NCBI RefSeq assembly: GCF_007679325.1
Contig: NZ_VEGI01000007.1
Coordinates: forward strand, 62,001-126,000
From: Arthrobacter sp. U41
Lineage (GTDB): Bacteria > Actinomycetota > Actinomycetes > Actinomycetales > Micrococcaceae
Reading direction: 5' to 3'
DNA length: 64,000 nt
Under the pieces are notes generated by a model. That model saw only the letters and a program-made list of their open reading frames with translations. It did no database searches and was not told the DNA's origin. Both the position numbers and the translations under genes were made by a program. Shown piece after piece: positions 8,014 to 17,108 of the stretch. Position 1 is the stretch's first letter, and the number at the start of each line of letters is the position of its first letter.

Positions 8014-9693
8014 TTGAAACTTGAACTCAAGGGGATCACCAAACGCTTCGGCTCCCTGGTAGCCAACGATCACATTGACGTGGTTGTTGAACCCGGGCAG
8101 ATTCATTGTCTGCTCGGCGAGAACGGCGCGGGCAAGTCCACGCTGATGAACGTCCTGTACGGACTCTACGAGCCCACCGAGGGCCAGATCCTCATCGACG
8201 ACAAACCCGTCACGTTCCGCGGCCCGGGCGACGCCATGGCCGCCGGCATCGGCATGGTCCACCAGCACTTTATGCTGGTCCCGGTATTCACCGTGGCCGA
8301 GAACGTCGCGCTCGGGGCGGAAACCACCAAGACCGGCGGATTCCTGAACCTGGACGACACCCGCCGGAAGATCAAGGAGATCTCGGACCGGTACGGCTTC
8401 GACGTCGACCCCGATGCGATGGTCGAGGACCTCCCGGTCGGTGTGCAGCAGCGCGTGGAAATCATCAAGGCGCTGGTCCGCGACGCCAAGGTGCTTATCC
8501 TCGATGAACCCACGGCCGTGCTGACCCCGCAGGACACCGATGAGCTGCTGGACATCATGCGCCAGCTCAAGAGCCACGGCACCTCAATCGTCTTCATTTC
8601 GCACAAGCTCCGTGAGGTCAAGGCCGTCTCGGACACCATCACGGTGATCCGGCGCGGCAAGGTGGTGGGCAGCGCCGATCCCGGCGCCTCGACGACCGAA
8701 CTGGCCTCCTTGATGGTGGGCCGGGCCGTGAACCTGACCCTGGACAAGGCCCCGGCCAAGCCCCAGGAGACCACCTTCCAGGTCAAGGACCTCACCGTGA
8801 TCGCCCCGAGCGGCCAGCACGTGGTGGACGGCATCAGCTTCGACATCGCACGCGGCGAGATCCTCGCCGTCGCCGGCGTCCAGGGCAACGGTCAGACTGA
8901 ACTGACCGAGGCCATCCTGGGCCTCCATGAACGCGCCCAGGGATCGATTCTGCTGGACGGCGAGGAACTCCTGGGCCGCAGCGTCAAGGACGTCCTCAAC
9001 GCCGGCGTCGGCTTCGTCCCCGAGGACCGCTCGGTCGACGGCCTGATCGGCACCTTCTCGATCGCCGAGAACCTGATCCTGGACCGCTATGACCAGGCCC
9101 CGTTCGCCAAGGGCATCAGCATGAGCCCGGCCAAGGTCCTGGAGAACGCCAAGACCCGGATCGACGAGTTCGACGTGCGCACCCCGTCAGGATCGCTCGC
9201 AGCCGGCACGCTGTCCGGCGGCAACCAGCAGAAAGTCGTGATGGCCCGGGAACTCTCCCGGCCGCTGCGGCTCTTCATCGCCTCCCAGCCCACCCGCGGC
9301 GTGGACGTCGGATCCATCGAGTTCCTGCACAAGCGCATCGTGGCAGAGCGCGACCACGGCACTCCGGTGATGATCGTCTCCACCGAACTGGATGAGGTGA
9401 TCGAGCTCGCCGACCGGATCGCCGTGCTCTACAAGGGCAAACTCGTCGGGATCGTCCCGGCCGGCACCGGACGCGACGTCCTCGGCCTGATGATGGCGGG
9501 GCTGTCCCCGCAGGACGCCCTCGCCGACGCCGCGAGCAGGCAGCCGGCCCGGGAACCCGGGGGAGCGGCCGCCGCAGGCGCTGCCGCAGATACTGCCGCA
9601 GGCCCCGCCGCAACCAAAGAATCGAACCAGGCGCCCGCCGCCCACCCCGTGCAGGAGTCCAGCTCCGGCGCTGTAGGAGACGACCATGAGTGA
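8014..9693 (+). CDS. Nucleoside ABC transporter, duplicated ATP-binding protein
   Basis: ATPase of the nucleoside importer, with two fused nucleotide-binding domains as in the RbsA/NupO group (559 residues). Domain 1 has Walker A GENGAGKST (35-43), a variant signature LPVGVQQR and Walker B VLILDEPTAV. Domain 2 has a degenerate Walker A (VAGVQGNGQTEL), a canonical LSGGNQQKV near 399-407, and a Walker B in which the catalytic Glu is replaced (LFIASQPTRGVD), which is normal for this family: one site is catalytic. An Ala/Pro-rich tail follows. Start uncertain: no ATG or Shine-Dalgarno is near, and TTG 8014 gives the natural N-terminus KLELKGITKRFG. Confidence 0.86.
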   Translation: MKLELKGITKRFGSLVANDHIDVVVEPGQIHCLLGENGAGKSTLMNVLYGLYEPTEGQILIDDKPVTFRGPGDAMAAGIGMVHQHFMLVPVFTVAENVALGAETTKTGGFLNLDDTRRKIKEISDRYGFDVDPDAMVEDLPVGVQQRVEIIKALVRDAKVLILDEPTAVLTPQDTDELLDIMRQLKSHGTSIVFISHKLREVKAVSDTITVIRRGKVVGSADPGASTTELASLMVGRAVNLTLDKAPAKPQETTFQVKDLTVIAPSGQHVVDGISFDIARGEILAVAGVQGNGQTELTEAILGLHERAQGSILLDGEELLGRSVKDVLNAGVGFVPEDRSVDGLIGTFSIAENLILDRYDQAPFAKGISMSPAKVLENAKTRIDEFDVRTPSGSLAAGTLSGGNQQKVVMARELSRPLRLFIASQPTRGVDVGSIEFLHKRIVAERDHGTPVMIVSTELDEVIELADRIAVLYKGKLVGIVPAGTGRDVLGLMMAGLSPQDALADAASRQPAREPGGAAAAGAAADTAAGPAATKESNQAPAAHPVQESSSGAVGDDHE

Positions 9694-11089
9694 AAACAAC
9701 CCGCCGCGACACTCGGCTGCACCGGATCCGGAGCGGATCCCCACAACCCAGTCCCCCAACGCGGCGCCCCAGGACCCCCTGGAGGACGACGCCGACTTCG
9801 TCACCACGCTGGACACCGCCGGCGGGGCGATGCGGCCATCGGCCGTCCCGGTCTCCGCCCAGAGCGGGAAGATCCCCGGCGCTGAGGAACCGGATTCGGT
9901 GCTGCGCAAGATCTTCACGGGCAACGGCATCGTCACCATCCTGGCCGTCCTCCTCGCCCTGTTCCTTGGCGGCCTGCTCATTGCCGCCACGGACAAGGTG
10001 GTCGCGGCCACGTCGAGCTACTTCTTCGCCCGGCCCACCGACTTCCTCTCCGCGGTCTGGTCGGCGGCCACCGGCTCCTACGTCGCGCTGTTCCAGGGAG
10101 CGGTCTTCAACCCCCGGGCCAGCGGCGTCGCCGGACAGTTCGCCCCGCTGATGGAAACCCTCACCATCGCCACCCCGCTGATCACCGCCGGCCTCGGCGT
10201 CGCACTGGCCTTCCGCGCGGGCCTGTTCAACATCGGTGCGCAGGGCCAGATCATCATGGCCGGCATCCTGGCCGCCTGGGTGGGCTTCGCCCTGGACCTG
10301 CCGGTGGGCCTCCACCTGCTGCTCGTCCTGGTCGCCGGCATCATCGGCGGTGCCGTCTGGGGCGGCCTCGTCGGCGTGCTCAAGGCGAGGACGGGAGCCC
10401 ATGAGGTCATCGTGACCATCATGTTCAACTACATCGCCCTCTACTTCCTGCGGTACCTGCTGGACACGGACCTGTTCCAGCGCCCGGGAGAGACCACCCC
10501 GATTTCCCCGATCCTGGAAGCGTCTGCCCTGTACCCGCAGATCTTCGGCAGCCAGTACCGGCTGCACCTTGGTTTCCTGCTGGCCATCGCGGCAACAGTG
10601 TTTGTCTCGTGGCTGCTGAACCGGTCCACGATCGGTTTCGAATTCCGCGCCGTCGGTGCCAACCCCAAGGCAGCCCTGACCGCCGGAATCAACGTTCCCC
10701 GCGCCACCATCCTGGTGATGACCCTGGCTGCCGGCCTGGCCGGCCTGGCCGGCGTCGCGCAGGTGGCGGGTACCGAAAAGGTCCTGACCGACGGTGTTGC
10801 GGCAACCTACGGCTTTGATGCCATCACCGTGGCACTGCTGGGACGTTCGACGCCGTGGGGCACCTTTGCCGCCGGCATCCTGTTCGGCGCCTTCCGCGCC
10901 GGTGCGGTCCAGATGCAGATTCAGACCGGCACCCCGATCGACATCGTGCTGGTGGTCCAGTCACTCATCGTGCTGTTCATCGCGGCGCCGCCGCTGGTCA
11001 GGGCGATCTTCGGAATGAACCCGCGCAAGAAGAAGGCCGCAACCGCCGGCAAGACCCAGAAGGCAGCAACCACCGGAGGTGCAGCATGA
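9686..11089 (+). CDS. Nucleoside ABC transporter permease 1
   Basis: A 467-residue inner-membrane permease of the BPD_transp_2 type that pairs with the next gene to form the nucleoside channel. It has an unusually long hydrophilic N-terminal tail of about 75 residues, then 9-10 hydrophobic segments including the family stretch AFRAGLFNIGAQGQIIMAG and the coupling-helix-like GANPKAALTAGI. The ATG overlaps the ATPase stop by 8 bases and has GGAGA upstream. The stop overlaps the next permease (ATGA). The C-terminus is Lys/Ala-rich. Confidence 0.88.
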   Translation: MSENNPPRHSAAPDPERIPTTQSPNAAPQDPLEDDADFVTTLDTAGGAMRPSAVPVSAQSGKIPGAEEPDSVLRKIFTGNGIVTILAVLLALFLGGLLIAATDKVVAATSSYFFARPTDFLSAVWSAATGSYVALFQGAVFNPRASGVAGQFAPLMETLTIATPLITAGLGVALAFRAGLFNIGAQGQIIMAGILAAWVGFALDLPVGLHLLLVLVAGIIGGAVWGGLVGVLKARTGAHEVIVTIMFNYIALYFLRYLLDTDLFQRPGETTPISPILEASALYPQIFGSQYRLHLGFLLAIAATVFVSWLLNRSTIGFEFRAVGANPKAALTAGINVPRATILVMTLAAGLAGLAGVAQVAGTEKVLTDGVAATYGFDAITVALLGRSTPWGTFAAGILFGAFRAGAVQMQIQTGTPIDIVLVVQSLIVLFIAAPPLVRAIFGMNPRKKKAATAGKTQKAATTGGAA

Positions 11090-12411
11090 GCACAACAGCA
11101 ACAGCGCCCGTACCGGGTGGCCCGCAGGGCAAGCCGGAGCAGGCAACGGAACGCAAGCAGACTGTGTCCGCCAAACCCGTGACGTGGAAACTGCCCGTGA
11201 CACTGATGGTGCTGGCAGTCGTCGCGTTCATCTTCTTCGGCCTGTATGGCCCCCAAACGACCGCCAAGTTCGGCGTGTCCTCCGGCGGGGACTTCTTCCA
11301 GCTGCCCGCGATCGAACTGCCCGCCTTCCTGTCCGGCATCGTTCTCTCCGTGATCCTGCTCGGCCTTGCCGGCTACTCCATGGTCCGGAAAACTAACAAC
11401 CGGCACACCCCGCGCTGGCTGCCGGTGGTGTTCACCGTCATCTTCGTGATTGCCTTCCTGATCTGGGTCGTCGGCGGCGCCAGGACTCCCAGCATCTCGC
11501 TGGCCGGCCTCATCGCCGGGTCCGTGACCCTCGCCGTCCCGATCGTCTTCGGCTCCCTGTCCGGCGTCCTGTGCGAACGCGCCGGCGTCGTGAACATCGC
11601 CATCGAAGGCCAGCTCCTCGGCGGCGCCTTCACGGCCGCGATTGTCGCCAGCGTGACCGACAACCCCTACCTGGGCCTGCTCGCGGCCGCCGTGGCAGGC
11701 GCCCTCGTGTCGATGGTACTGGCCGTGTTCAGCATCAAGTACGTCGTCAACCAGATCATCGTCGGTGTGGTGCTCAACGTCCTGGTCTCAGGCCTCACCG
11801 GCTTCCTGTTCAGCACCGTGATGCAGGCGAACAAGGAAATGTTCAATTCGCCCGGCCGGCTCCCGATCATCGAAATCCCGGTCCTGTCCAGCATTCCGGT
11901 CCTCGGCCCCATCCTGTTCAAGCAGTCCGTCGTGGGCTACCTCATGTACATCGCTGTGATTGTTGTATGGATCGGGCTGTTCAAGACCAAGTGGGGCCTG
12001 CGCGTCCGCTCCGTCGGTGAACACCCGCAGGCTGCCGACACGCTGGGCATCAAGGTCAACGCGACCCGTTTCTGGAACGTCACGCTCGGCGGCGCCGTCG
12101 CCGGAATCGGCGGATCGTTCTTCACGCTCGTGGCGATTGACAGCTTCACGAAGGAGATTTCCGGTGGCCGCGGCTTCATTGCCCTCGCCGCAATGATCCT
12201 GGGCCGCTGGAACCCGATCGGGGCGTTCTTCGCCGCGCTGCTGTTCGGCTTCGCCGACAACCTGCAGAGCATTGTGACGATCATCGGCACCCCGGTGCCG
12301 AGCCAGTTCATGGCGATGCTGCCGTACCTCGTGACCGTGTTCGCCGTCGCCGGGCTCGTCGGCCGTTCCCGGCCCCCGGCCGCGAGCGGCATACCGTACG
12401 TAAAGGGTTGA
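11086..12411 (+). CDS. Nucleoside ABC transporter permease 2
   Basis: A 441-residue second permease, homologous in architecture to its neighbour. A cytoplasmic N-terminus of about 40 residues precedes about ten membrane segments; VLCERAGVVNIAIEGQLLGG is the family's conserved stretch and RSVGEHPQAADTLGI the ATPase-contact loop. ATG 11086 overlaps the permease 1 stop by 4 bases, with GGAGG 10-11 bases before it. Two different permeases with a double ATPase is the standard subunit set of BMP-type nucleoside importers. The cytidine deaminase gene follows 2 bases after the stop. Confidence 0.88.
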   Translation: MSTTATAPVPGGPQGKPEQATERKQTVSAKPVTWKLPVTLMVLAVVAFIFFGLYGPQTTAKFGVSSGGDFFQLPAIELPAFLSGIVLSVILLGLAGYSMVRKTNNRHTPRWLPVVFTVIFVIAFLIWVVGGARTPSISLAGLIAGSVTLAVPIVFGSLSGVLCERAGVVNIAIEGQLLGGAFTAAIVASVTDNPYLGLLAAAVAGALVSMVLAVFSIKYVVNQIIVGVVLNVLVSGLTGFLFSTVMQANKEMFNSPGRLPIIEIPVLSSIPVLGPILFKQSVVGYLMYIAVIVVWIGLFKTKWGLRVRSVGEHPQAADTLGIKVNATRFWNVTLGGAVAGIGGSFFTLVAIDSFTKEISGGRGFIALAAMILGRWNPIGAFFAALLFGFADNLQSIVTIIGTPVPSQFMAMLPYLVTVFAVAGLVGRSRPPAASGIPYVKG

Positions 12412-12413
12412 CG

Positions 12414-12818
12414 ATGGAGAGCGCCGACGTCGACTGGGCCGCCCTCGAGGCCGCCGCGGTCGCCGCCATGGAAAACGCCTATGCGCCGTATTCGAAGTTC
12501 GCGGTGGGGGCAGCAGCCCTCACCGCGGACGGCCGGATCGTCAGCGGCTGCAATGTCGAAAACGCCAGCTACGGACTCACGCTGTGCGCCGAGTGCGCCC
12601 TTGTGGGCAACCTGCACATGACCGGAGGCGGCCTGCTCCGCGCCTTCTACTGCGTCGATGCGGCCGGCAACGTCCTCATGCCCTGCGGACGGTGCCGGCA
12701 GCTGCTCTACGAATTCAGGGCTCCCGACATGGAGCTCATGACCACCCAGGGAATCAAGACCATGGACCAGGTCCTTCCCGATGCCTTTGGCCCCCAACAC
12801 CTGGAGGAACCCCGGTGA
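12414..12818 (+). CDS. cdd: Cytidine deaminase
   Basis: Deaminates (deoxy)cytidine to (deoxy)uridine in nucleoside salvage. The 134-residue length fits the small homotetrameric class. The zinc site is complete: Cys58 and catalytic Glu60 in LCAEC, and Cys91/Cys94 in MPCGRCRQ; the substrate motif GCNVENASYG is at 46-55. I chose ATG 12414, with AAAGGG 6 bases upstream, over the in-frame TTG two codons earlier. The stop overlaps the deoA GTG. Position after the importer suggests immediate processing of imported nucleosides. Confidence 0.95.
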   Translation: MESADVDWAALEAAAVAAMENAYAPYSKFAVGAAALTADGRIVSGCNVENASYGLTLCAECALVGNLHMTGGGLLRAFYCVDAAGNVLMPCGRCRQLLYEFRAPDMELMTTQGIKTMDQVLPDAFGPQHLEEPR

Positions 12819-14137
12819 CCCAGACCACCAGCACCACTGAAGCATTCGACGCCGTCGACATCATCCGCATCAAGCGGGACAAGGGCGTCCTCAGTCCGGC
12901 CCAGATCGACTGGACCATCGACGCGTATACCCGCGGCGCCATCGCCGACGAGCAGATGGCCGCCCTGAACATGGCGATCCTGCTCAACGGCATGGACCGG
13001 ACCGAAATCTCCCGCTGGACGGCGGCGATGATCGCCTCCGGCGAACGGATGGACTTCTCCAGCCTGCGCCGCCCCGACGGCAGCGTGAAGCCCACCTCCG
13101 ACAAGCACTCCACCGGCGGGGTAGGGGACAAAATCACCCTGCCGCTGGCACCGCTGGTGGCGGTCTTCGGCGTTGCCGTGCCCCAGCTCTCCGGCCGCGG
13201 CCTGGGCCACACCGGCGGCACCCTGGACAAGCTCGAAGCGATTCCGGGCTGGCGCGCGGCGCTGAGCAACGAGGAGATGCTGGCCCAGCTGCAGGACGTG
13301 GGCGCGGTTATCTGCGCCGCCGGCGCCGGACTGGCCCCGGCGGACAAGAAGCTCTACGCCCTGCGGGACGTCACCGGCACGGTGGAGGCCATCCCGCTGA
13401 TCGCTTCCTCGATCATGAGCAAGAAGATCGCCGAAGGCACCGGTTCGCTGGTGCTGGACGTCAAGGTGGGCAGCGGCGCCTTTATGAAGGACGAGGCACG
13501 CGCCCGCGAACTGGCCGAGACCATGGTGGCACTGGGCAAGGACGCCGGCGTCAACACCGTGGCCCTGCTCACCAACATGAACACACCGCTGGGCCTCACC
13601 GCCGGCAACGCGATCGAGGTCGAGGAATCGGTGGAGGTCCTGGCCGGCGGGGGACCGGAAGACGTCGTCGAGCTCACTGTCCGGCTCGCAGAGGAAATGC
13701 TGGCCTGCGCCGGCGTCCGCGACGCCGACCCGCGGGCCGCGCTCCGCGACGGCCGGGCCATGGACGTCTGGAACCGGATGATCGAGGCGCAGGGCGGGGA
13801 CCCGCGCGCCAAGCTTCCGGTCGCCCGGGAATCCGAGGTCATCTACGCGCCGGCCGACGGCGTGCTGGTGGAACTCGACGCGATGGCCGTCGGCGTCGCG
13901 GCCTGGCGCCTCGGTGCCGGACGTGCCCGCAAGGAGGACCAGGTCCAGGCCGGTGCCGGGGTGCGTATGCACGCCAAGCCGGGCGCCACGGTCAAGGCCG
14001 GCGAGCCGCTCATGACGCTCCTGACCGACACCCCGGAGAAGTTCGAACGGGCCCGGGAAGCGCTGGAGCACGCCGTCGTGATTGCCCCGGAAGGCTCCCG
14101 CCCGGCGCAGCAGCTCATCATCGACCGCATCGCCTAA
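12815..14137 (+). CDS. deoA: Thymidine (pyrimidine-nucleoside) phosphorylase
   Basis: Phosphorolyses thymidine or uridine to base plus (deoxy)ribose 1-phosphate, letting the cell use nucleoside sugar as carbon. The 440-residue protein carries the family signature KHSTGGVGDK (about 98-107), SGRGLGHTGGTLDKLE, and the phosphate/base segment IASSIMSKKIAEG. GTG 12815 overlaps the cdd stop by 4 bases and is preceded by GGAGG (12803-12807). Last gene of the nucleoside operon; a long palindrome follows the stop. Specificity between thymidine and uridine cannot be decided by eye. Confidence 0.93.
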   Translation: MTQTTSTTEAFDAVDIIRIKRDKGVLSPAQIDWTIDAYTRGAIADEQMAALNMAILLNGMDRTEISRWTAAMIASGERMDFSSLRRPDGSVKPTSDKHSTGGVGDKITLPLAPLVAVFGVAVPQLSGRGLGHTGGTLDKLEAIPGWRAALSNEEMLAQLQDVGAVICAAGAGLAPADKKLYALRDVTGTVEAIPLIASSIMSKKIAEGTGSLVLDVKVGSGAFMKDEARARELAETMVALGKDAGVNTVALLTNMNTPLGLTAGNAIEVEESVEVLAGGGPEDVVELTVRLAEEMLACAGVRDADPRAALRDGRAMDVWNRMIEAQGGDPRAKLPVARESEVIYAPADGVLVELDAMAVGVAAWRLGAGRARKEDQVQAGAGVRMHAKPGATVKAGEPLMTLLTDTPEKFERAREALEHAVVIAPEGSRPAQQLIIDRIA

Positions 14138-14145
14138 ACCGCCCG

Positions 14146-14204
14146 TTGCCCTGTCACTTGTGGTCGCTCAACCCCCGGGTCAGCGACCGCAGGTGACAGG
14201 GCAA
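14146..14204. repeat. Long intergenic palindrome (possible terminator or REP-like element)
   Basis: Arms 14146-14168 and 14182-14204 form a 23-bp stem with two mismatches around a 13-base loop. It starts 9 bases after the deoA stop but has no T tract. The left arm contains GTCACTTGTGG, an 11-mer that recurs at 47180-47190 inside another palindromic element, suggesting a repeat family rather than a simple terminator. Confidence 0.6.
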
Positions 14205-14267
14205 ACTGCGGCCTGCCCCGCAGTACACTGGCACGACAGCCGTCCTCCCGTTGTTTGTTAGGAAACC

Positions 14268-14918
14268 GTGCAGGCAATCAACGACTTCATCCTGGCCGCG
14301 GCCGGGCAACCCTGGGTCCTTGCCCTGGTGTTCGCGTGCTGCGTGATAGACGGCTTCTTCCCGCCCGTTCCGAGCGAATCGGTGGTTGTGGGACTCGCCG
14401 CCGTGGCCGCCACCGCCGACGTTCCCAACCCTGCGCTCCTGGCCATGACCGCCGCCGCCGGCGCCTTCATCGGCGACAACATCGCCTACGTAATCGGCCG
14501 CCGTGTGGGCACCCGGCGCTGGGCCTGGATGCGCGGCCACCGGATGCAGCGGGCCTTCCGGTGGGCGGGTGCGGAACTGCGCAAACGGCCAGCCTCCCTG
14601 ATCCTCGTGGCGCGCTTTGTGCCGATCGGCCGCGTCGCCGTTAACCTGACGGCCGGCGCCACACACTTCGCGCAGTCACGCTTCGTTGCCCTGACCGTCC
14701 TGTCCGCGGTGCTCTGGGCCGCCTACTCGGTCGCGATCGGACTCTTCTTCGGCCAATGGTTTGAAGCGAACCACCTGCTCGGCGTCATCGTCGCGGTCAT
14801 CTGCGCGGTGGGTCTGGGCATCCTGGTGGACGTGGTCATCGGCAAGGTCCGGGGGCCGCTTCCCGGGGACGCCGGACAGCCGGTTCCTCCGGCCGTGCCT
14901 AAAAAGACGGAGCCCTGA
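14268..14918 (+). CDS. DedA-family membrane protein (copy 1)
   Basis: A 216-residue polytopic protein of the DedA/SNARE-associated (VTT) family; characterised members act in lipid flipping and envelope homeostasis. Family features are the re-entrant F.PP.PSE motif (FFPPVPSESVVVGLAA), GAFIGDNIAYVIGRRVG and RFVPIGRVAVNLTAG with the conserved Arg/Gly residues. GTG 14268 follows AGGAAA (14260-14265); TACACT (14224-14229) could be a -10 box. It is followed by a second, diverged DedA gene, so the pair probably arose by duplication. No enzymatic role can be assigned. Confidence 0.85.
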   Translation: MQAINDFILAAAGQPWVLALVFACCVIDGFFPPVPSESVVVGLAAVAATADVPNPALLAMTAAAGAFIGDNIAYVIGRRVGTRRWAWMRGHRMQRAFRWAGAELRKRPASLILVARFVPIGRVAVNLTAGATHFAQSRFVALTVLSAVLWAAYSVAIGLFFGQWFEANHLLGVIVAVICAVGLGILVDVVIGKVRGPLPGDAGQPVPPAVPKKTEP

Positions 14919-15015
14919 AACTCGTCAGATTTATCCTGACGGAACGTAGCGCATCCCATTCCGTCATGGGACACTGAAGAGCGCTTTTCGTCACTTTCCT
15001 AGGAGCAACGCCCGC

Positions 15016-15846
15016 GTGGAATTTATCAATGAGGCTATCCTCCATGCCGCGGGACAGTGGTGGATTTACCCGATTCTTACGATCTTCTGCTTCATCGACG
15101 GTTTCGTTCCGATTCTCCCGAGCGAAACCCTGATCGTCGCCTTGGGTGCCCTCTCTGTCACGTCCGGCCAGCCGAACATGTGGTGGGTCATGGCCGCGGC
15201 AGCCCTCGGGGCCATTGCCGGGGACAACATGGCGTACATGCTGGGCCGTCACATCGGCGTCGAACGGTTCCGCTGGATGCGCAAGCCCAAGGTCCGCCGC
15301 GCCCTGAACTGGGCACGCTACGAGCTCGACAAGCGCGGCGCCATGCTGATCTTCACCGCCCGGTACATCCCGGTGGGGCGCGTGGCCGTGAACTGGATCG
15401 CCGGCACCACCGCGTACCCCCGCCGCCGCTTTGTCATCCTGGACGTCTTCGCCTCCATCACGTGGGTGGCCTACTCGGCCGGAGTCGGCATCGTCGCCGG
15501 CAACTGGGTCCATGAACACCCGCTGCTCGGCGTGGGCATCGCCATCGCCTTTGCTGTTGTCCTCGGCATTGTGATCGACCACCTGCTGACTTGGCTGCAC
15601 CGCTGGCGCGACACCCGCGGTGCTGCCGCGGCCGCCAGCCGGGCCGCCACGCTCGCGGCCGAAGCCAAAATGGCACACGCCCAAACCCAGCACGCCGAGG
15701 GCCCGCACACCCAAACCCCGCACACCCAAGCCCCGCAGAAGAACGCAGCGCGCGCGGAAGCGGCCGCTGCACCGGGGCACCGGCACGGCCCCGGGACCGC
15801 CCCGCTGGCCGGACCGCTGGCCGCATCGGCCGACGTCGAGGCCTGA
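15016..15846 (+). CDS. DedA-family membrane protein (copy 2) with low-complexity tail
   Basis: A 276-residue paralogue of the preceding protein with the same landmarks: FVPILPSETLIVALGAL, GDNMAYMLGRHIGVERF and RYIPVGRVAVNWIAGTT. It differs by a cytoplasmic tail of about 75 residues rich in Ala, His, Thr, Gln and Pro, containing the short repeats HTQTPHTQAPQ. GTG 15016 has AGGAG 10 bases upstream. It lies 97 bases after copy 1 and 104 bases before the adenosine deaminase gene. Probable role in membrane phospholipid homeostasis, inferred from the family only. Confidence 0.84.
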   Translation: MEFINEAILHAAGQWWIYPILTIFCFIDGFVPILPSETLIVALGALSVTSGQPNMWWVMAAAALGAIAGDNMAYMLGRHIGVERFRWMRKPKVRRALNWARYELDKRGAMLIFTARYIPVGRVAVNWIAGTTAYPRRRFVILDVFASITWVAYSAGVGIVAGNWVHEHPLLGVGIAIAFAVVLGIVIDHLLTWLHRWRDTRGAAAAASRAATLAAEAKMAHAQTQHAEGPHTQTPHTQAPQKNAARAEAAAAPGHRHGPGTAPLAGPLAASADVEA

Positions 15847-15950
15847 TTCCGCCGCCCGTGTGGCACCGGCGGGCCCGGCCTGATGCCGGCGCGGGGCGTC
15901 CGCCGTCGGACCGGCTGGTGTTGCCCGGCCTCCGACCCTAAGGTTGGAAC

Positions 15951-17108
15951 GTGACTGAGATAATTCTTGACGCTGCCCCTGACCTCGACTTCGACCTGAA
16001 GGGCCTCCCCAAGGTTTCCCTTCACGACCACCTGGACGGCGGACTCCGTCCGGCCACCATCATTGAACTTGCCGAGGCCGTGGGACACACGCTGCCGTCC
16101 ACGGACCCCGTCGCCCTGGGGGAGTGGTTCCGCGAATCCGCCGACTCCGGCTCGCTGGTCCGCTACCTCGAGACGTTCGACCACACCATCGCCGTGATGC
16201 AGACCAAGGACGGGCTGTTCCGCGTCGCCAAGGAATTCGTCGAAGACCTCGCCGATGACGGCGTTGTCTACGGTGAAGTGCGCTGGGCCCCCGAACAGCA
16301 CCTGACGAAGGGTCTGAGCCTGGACGAGGTTGTCGAGGCCGTGCAGGCGGGCCTTGAAGCCGGTGTTGATGCCGTCGCCGAGACCGGCCGCGACATCCAG
16401 GTCGGCCAGCTGATCACCGCCATGCGGCACGCCGACCGCGGCCAGGAAATCGCCGAGCTGGCCGTCCGCCACCGCAACAACGGCGCCGTCGGCTTCGACA
16501 TCGCCGGCGCCGAGGACGGCTTCCTGCCGTCCCGGTTCAAGGACGCCTTCACCTACCTGGCCCAGCACAACTTCCCGGCCACGGTCCACGCCGGCGAAGC
16601 CGCGGGACTCGAAAGCATCCAGTCCGCCCTGGTGGACGGACGCGCCCTGCGCCTGGGCCACGGCGTCCGCATCGCCGAGGACGTCACCGTTGAATTCGAG
16701 TCGGATGAAGACGCCAACGGTGACGGCGATGAACTCGACGACAACATCGGCATGGTGACCCTTGGCGAGCTGGCCAGCTGGGTGCGGGACCGGGGCATCG
16801 CCCTGGAGATCTGCCCCTCCTCCAACCTGCAGACCGGTGCCGTTGCCGGCTTCGGCGAGGGCATCGAAAGCCACCCGCTGGACATGCTCTACCAGCTGGG
16901 CTTCAACGTCACGATCAACACGGACAACCGGCTCATGAGCGGCGTGACCCTCACGGACGAGTTCGAACTGCTGGTCGAGACGTTCGACTACGACCTCGAC
17001 GACCTGCTGGAGCTGACCCTGAACGCCGCCGAGGCCGCGTTCCTGCCGCTCGAGGAGAAGGAAGCCCTGGTCGAATACATCAACGAGGCCTACGCCGATC
17101 TTGGCTAA
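15951..17108 (+). CDS. add: Adenosine deaminase
   Basis: Converts (deoxy)adenosine to (deoxy)inosine in purine salvage. The 385-residue TIM-barrel metalloenzyme shows the zinc ligands His25/His27 in HDHLDGG, HAGEAAG with its Glu, LGHGV, and EICPSSNLQTG. The late metal-binding motif reads NTDNRLMS near 323, with Asn where mouse ADA has a second Asp. An acidic insertion rich in Asp/Glu/Asn/Gly sits at about 243-263. GTG 15951 lies 6 bases after TAAGGT (15939-15944) with no ribosome site, so the start is likely leaderless. The stop overlaps mazG. Confidence 0.92.
   Translation: MTEIILDAAPDLDFDLKGLPKVSLHDHLDGGLRPATIIELAEAVGHTLPSTDPVALGEWFRESADSGSLVRYLETFDHTIAVMQTKDGLFRVAKEFVEDLADDGVVYGEVRWAPEQHLTKGLSLDEVVEAVQAGLEAGVDAVAETGRDIQVGQLITAMRHADRGQEIAELAVRHRNNGAVGFDIAGAEDGFLPSRFKDAFTYLAQHNFPATVHAGEAAGLESIQSALVDGRALRLGHGVRIAEDVTVEFESDEDANGDGDELDDNIGMVTLGELASWVRDRGIALEICPSSNLQTGAVAGFGEGIESHPLDMLYQLGFNVTINTDNRLMSGVTLTDEFELLVETFDYDLDDLLELTLNAAEAAFLPLEEKEALVEYINEAYADLG

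Noticed and set aside
9275..10567. A 430-residue open frame opposite the nucleoside ABC genes
   Set aside because: It is the mirror of strongly supported transporter genes and is Arg/Gly/His-rich with no fold signature.
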